From the NCBI RefSeq assembly GCF_007993045.1, contig NZ_VOOR01000013.1, positions 1 through 64,000 of the forward strand: a DNA stretch of 64,000 nucleotides, in the 5' to 3' direction. The notes below the pieces were generated by a model that saw nothing but the letters and a program-made list of their open reading frames with translations, was not told the DNA's origin and did no database searches. Position numbers and translations under genes: made by a program. Every line of letters begins with the position of its first letter. The first letter of the stretch is position 1. Below are positions 61,515-64,000 of the stretch, piece by piece. The stretch comes from Phaeodactylibacter luteus (GTDB lineage: Bacteria > Bacteroidota > Bacteroidia > Chitinophagales > Saprospiraceae).

Positions 61515-62676
61515 TGGTGCGTACTCCTTTTAGATATTTGTAAAAACCAGCCAGCAGTGCCCGGTTCATCGCCAAAAAATAGCGTGCGCCCCGGACGGGC
61601 AGCCAGTCGATTTGCCATCGGTGCAATAACTGATCCAGGGGCGGCAGCAGCAGCATCCCGCCCGCTAAAAGCCCAAACAACAGCTGGTAGAATAAGTTGC
61701 CCCCCAGGGCCAGCAGGGCCGTGCCCGCCAAAAGGGCGATGAGGGCGAAAGGGCCCAGCCAGCGCAGCACTTTGTGGGAAAAAAAGGCGAAGCCCAGGCG
61801 GCCGAACGGGGGCCACCACAGGTGCCGGAAGGCCTTGAGGTTCTGAAAATTGCCGGCCGATATGCGGACCTTGCGCCGGAACTCCTCCCGGATGTCGTGG
61901 GAGACCGCCTCGTAGCAGAGGGCATCAAGGGCGGAGACCGCCCTGCCGCCCTGTTCGAACAAGCGCATGGTGATGTAAAAATCATCGACCAGGAAGGTGG
62001 AGGGGACCGGGCTGAAATAGCGCCCCCTCAGGGCGTAGCAGCCGCCGAAAGGGCCCATCATGCAGCCCCAGGCCAGCCCCTCGCGGTGCTTGAGCAGCAC
62101 CTCCCCAGAAATGTAGGTGTTCTCCGCCTCGGATATGCCCGCCCGCTGCATGCCCGTATGCTTGATGTGGCTGTCTACCAGCCCCACGCCCGGGTCGGCA
62201 AATCGTGCCGCCAGGCGGCGGGCTGTGCCCGGCTCCATCATGACGCTGGCGTCGGTGATGATGAGGATGTAGTCCGGGGAAGACGCCCGCCTCCGGGCTT
62301 CCTGCGCCAGCTCGTTGATCACCTCTGGCTTGCCCCTGCGCTGTGTGTAGGGGAAGAAGGACAGGCGCGGCTCCCGGCCTGCCCAGGCTGCGGCCAGGCG
62401 GTTGGTGCCATCGTCGGAACAATCGGAGCCGACCAGGATCTGCAGCCGGCCTTCGGGGTATTCCTGGGCGGAAAGGGAGGCCATCTTCTCTTCGATGACC
62501 CGCTCCTCGTTGTAGGCCGACATGATGATGAAGACCTCCGGCCACTCCTCCGTGGGCGGGAGCTGCTCGGCCTTGCCACGGGCCAGCAACTTCAGGAGCA
62601 GGGGGTAAAAAAGGTAGGTGTGCAGCAAGGACAACAGCCCGCCCCAAAACATGATATGCCCGAGCGCTGTCATCAT
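61486..62676 (-). CDS. Glycosyltransferase family 2, membrane-anchored
   Basis: 396 residues. An N-terminal hydrophobic span (LGHIMFWGGLLSLLHTYLFY), a GT-A core with VFIIMSAYNEERVIEEKMAS, LVGSDCSDDGTNRLAAAW, IITDASVMMEPG (DxD position), a DDF in STFLVDDFYITMRL, and C-terminal membrane segments (LGPFALIALLAGTALLALGG). Cellulose/hyaluronan-synthase-like architecture. Builds extracellular or surface polysaccharide, acceptor unknown. Confidence 0.92.
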   Translation of the reverse strand: MMTALGHIMFWGGLLSLLHTYLFYPLLLKLLARGKAEQLPPTEEWPEVFIIMSAYNEERVIEEKMASLSAQEYPEGRLQILVGSDCSDDGTNRLAAAWAGREPRLSFFPYTQRRGKPEVINELAQEARRRASSPDYILIITDASVMMEPGTARRLAARFADPGVGLVDSHIKHTGMQRAGISEAENTYISGEVLLKHREGLAWGCMMGPFGGCYALRGRYFSPVPSTFLVDDFYITMRLFEQGGRAVSALDALCYEAVSHDIREEFRRKVRISAGNFQNLKAFRHLWWPPFGRLGFAFFSHKVLRWLGPFALIALLAGTALLALGGNLFYQLLFGLLAGGMLLLPPLDQLLHRWQIDWLPVRGARYFLAMNRALLAGFYKYLKGVRTNVWQPTKRN

Positions 62677-63888
62677 CTAAAGGGCTTCGACATTAAGTGC
62701 GCGGTAGGCCTTCAGCAGCCCACGGGCCACCTCCCGGCTATCGTAGCGCTCCTGCACCAGCCGGCGGGCAGCCTGCCCCATCTGCTCCAGGCGGGGGCCC
62801 GCCCCGAAAATGTATTGGGCCTGCCGCAGGAAGCCTTCCGGCCCTTCTGCGATCAGCACTTCTTGCTGGTCTTTGGCGGCTATCCCTTCCAGGCCTACGG
62901 GGGTGGTCAGGACGGCCTTGCCCAGGGCCATGCCTTCCAGGATCTTGGCGCGCATCCCGCTGCCTGCCAAAAGGGGGACGACCATGACGCTGTGCCGGTT
63001 GATGAACTGGCTCGCGCTAGGCACTTCGCCGTGCACCTTCACGCCGGGGCGGCGCAGCCTCGTCAGCCAATCGGGGGTATTGCGGCCCGCCACGTGCAGC
63101 TCTGCCGTGGGGTGGGCCTGCCGGAGCGGACCCCAAACGCTGTCGAGGAACCACTTCAGCCCCTCCTGATTGGGCATCCAATCTAGAGAGCCGATGAAGG
63201 AAAAGCTGACGGGGCGCTGATAGCTCCCATAGTCGGGGTGGTAACGGCTGCAGTCGATGCCGATGGGGACCGCACTGCCCGCGCCCTCGTAGCCCAGCTG
63301 ACGGAACTGCTGCAGGTCGCGCTCGGTGATGGCAGCCAGGTAATCGTACCCTTGCAGCTGCGCTACCTCGTAGGCCCGCAGCCGGCCGGTGAGGTGGCTG
63401 AGGTAGCAGCGCTTCAGCCCCGGGCGGGTGTGCTGCACAATGCGCCCCCATATCTCGTGCTCCACATTGTGGGCCCGCATGGAGACCAGGGCGGAGGAGT
63501 GCTGCCGGATGAGGGGCAGGTAGGGCGACAGGTAGGGCGTCTCCAGCTGTATGACATCGAACTGATGGGCGCGTAGGAGCTGTGCCAGGCGGTCGCTAAA
63601 AGCTTGGGACACAAAACGGGAGATGTGGTAGGAGCCCGGCTTGAAGAGATGCTTCAGGGCTTCCCAGGGCTTCACCCGGTTGTCGACCGGCACGGCCTGT
63701 ACCTGCTTGTAATAGCTGAAGGGGGCCGGCAGCTGATCGATGGGGAAATAGTGCTTGTGGGTGTTCATGGCCAGGAGGGTGACCTCGCTGCCCAGCTCGT
63801 GGAATGCCCGGCTGAGGGAAGTCACGGCTATGGACTCGCCATCTTTCAGGGGGTACGGGAATTTCTTGCAGAGCTGAAGTATCTTCAT
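62677..63888 (-). CDS. Glycosyltransferase, GT4 family
   Basis: 403 residues from MKILQLCKKFPYPLKDGESI. FIGSLDWMPNQEGLKWFLDS, AELHVAGRNTPDWL and VPLLAGSGMRAKILEGMALG (EX7E-type motif with the family's E-rich end) are clear GT4 features. Starts immediately after (upstream of) the GT2 gene with no gap, so both act in one surface-polysaccharide pathway. Upstream 112 bp to the window edge contain no gene. Confidence 0.93.
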   Translation of the reverse strand: MKILQLCKKFPYPLKDGESIAVTSLSRAFHELGSEVTLLAMNTHKHYFPIDQLPAPFSYYKQVQAVPVDNRVKPWEALKHLFKPGSYHISRFVSQAFSDRLAQLLRAHQFDVIQLETPYLSPYLPLIRQHSSALVSMRAHNVEHEIWGRIVQHTRPGLKRCYLSHLTGRLRAYEVAQLQGYDYLAAITERDLQQFRQLGYEGAGSAVPIGIDCSRYHPDYGSYQRPVSFSFIGSLDWMPNQEGLKWFLDSVWGPLRQAHPTAELHVAGRNTPDWLTRLRRPGVKVHGEVPSASQFINRHSVMVVPLLAGSGMRAKILEGMALGKAVLTTPVGLEGIAAKDQQEVLIAEGPEGFLRQAQYIFGAGPRLEQMGQAARRLVQERYDSREVARGLLKAYRALNVEAL

Positions 63889-64000
63889 GAAGTAGATTTG
63901 TGCCGGGCCTTGTGGACGGGCCATGAATGTTTGACGGCTGTGGCCGGTCGGGATGGCGTATTGGGTTCACAGTGGGGCTTGGCTGCACGCATCTTGTGCG

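Overview
The window looks like a chromosomal segment of a GC-rich member of the Bacteroidota, most likely a Saprospiria/Lewinella-like lineage (an inference). The signs are a protein with the gliding-motility-type C-terminal sorting domain of the type IX secretion system, TAnnTTTG promoter boxes with little Shine-Dalgarno signal, TM2-domain proteins, AcnB, a WYL regulator beside cas genes, and many intergenic GC-rich palindromic repeats. Nothing phage- or plasmid-like is visible.

Bases 1-27,120 are a CRISPR-Cas island. Two CRISPR arrays (13 repeats at 185-1082; 10 repeats at 25626-26305) lie in opposite orientation at its ends. They have nearly the same 37-nt repeat, homologous leaders facing inward, and the same truncated distal repeat fused to the same hairpin-rich flanking DNA. 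Between them a long minus-strand gene train encodes, in transcription order: cas6, cmr1 (copy B), a 32-codon stump of a lost cas10, cmr1 (copy A), an MntA/HepT pair, cmr4-cmr5-cmr6 (set A), cas10/cmr2, cmr3, a CARF/PD-(D/E)xK nuclease, cmr4 and cmr5-like (set B), a small HEPN protein, the tail of a lost cmr6, two small unknown proteins, a CARF-HEPN (Csx1/Csx2-like) RNase fused to a Csx20-like domain, a RecD/Pif1-like helicase, a four-helix-bundle protein, cas1, a CRISPR-associated primase-polymerase and cas2. A divergent WYL-domain regulator borders cas6. I read this as a composite type III-B system: two diverged Cmr operons interleaved, sharing one Cas10 with an intact GGDD cyclase motif that would drive two cyclic-oligoadenylate effectors, one of them carrying its own probable off-switch.

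Bases 23,283-27,840 hold debris between this locus and the housekeeping genome: a TM2 gene split by a 163-bp MITE, a small secreted protein, about 2.5 tandem copies of a ~306-bp element whose hairpin stems co-vary between copies, and a broken Rpn/PD-(D/E)xK transposase gene.

Bases 27,840-64,000 are ordinary chromosome: aconitase B and isocitrate dehydrogenase (TCA cycle), a kinase-like/formylglycine-generating-enzyme-like fusion, an ABC exporter pair, a metallopeptidase-like lipoprotein, a fatty-acid desaturase, a cobalamin adenosyltransferase, a LolD/MacB-type ATPase, GatC, a deoxynucleoside kinase, YchF, a pseudouridine synthase, uracil-DNA glycosylase, tRNA-Arg(TCT), diadenylate cyclase, a type IX secreted protein, a heptose epimerase, HemD, a VTC-domain protein, RibBA with a degenerate second domain, and three glycosyltransferases. 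About ten copies of one dispersed palindromic, MITE-like element occupy intergenic spaces throughout.
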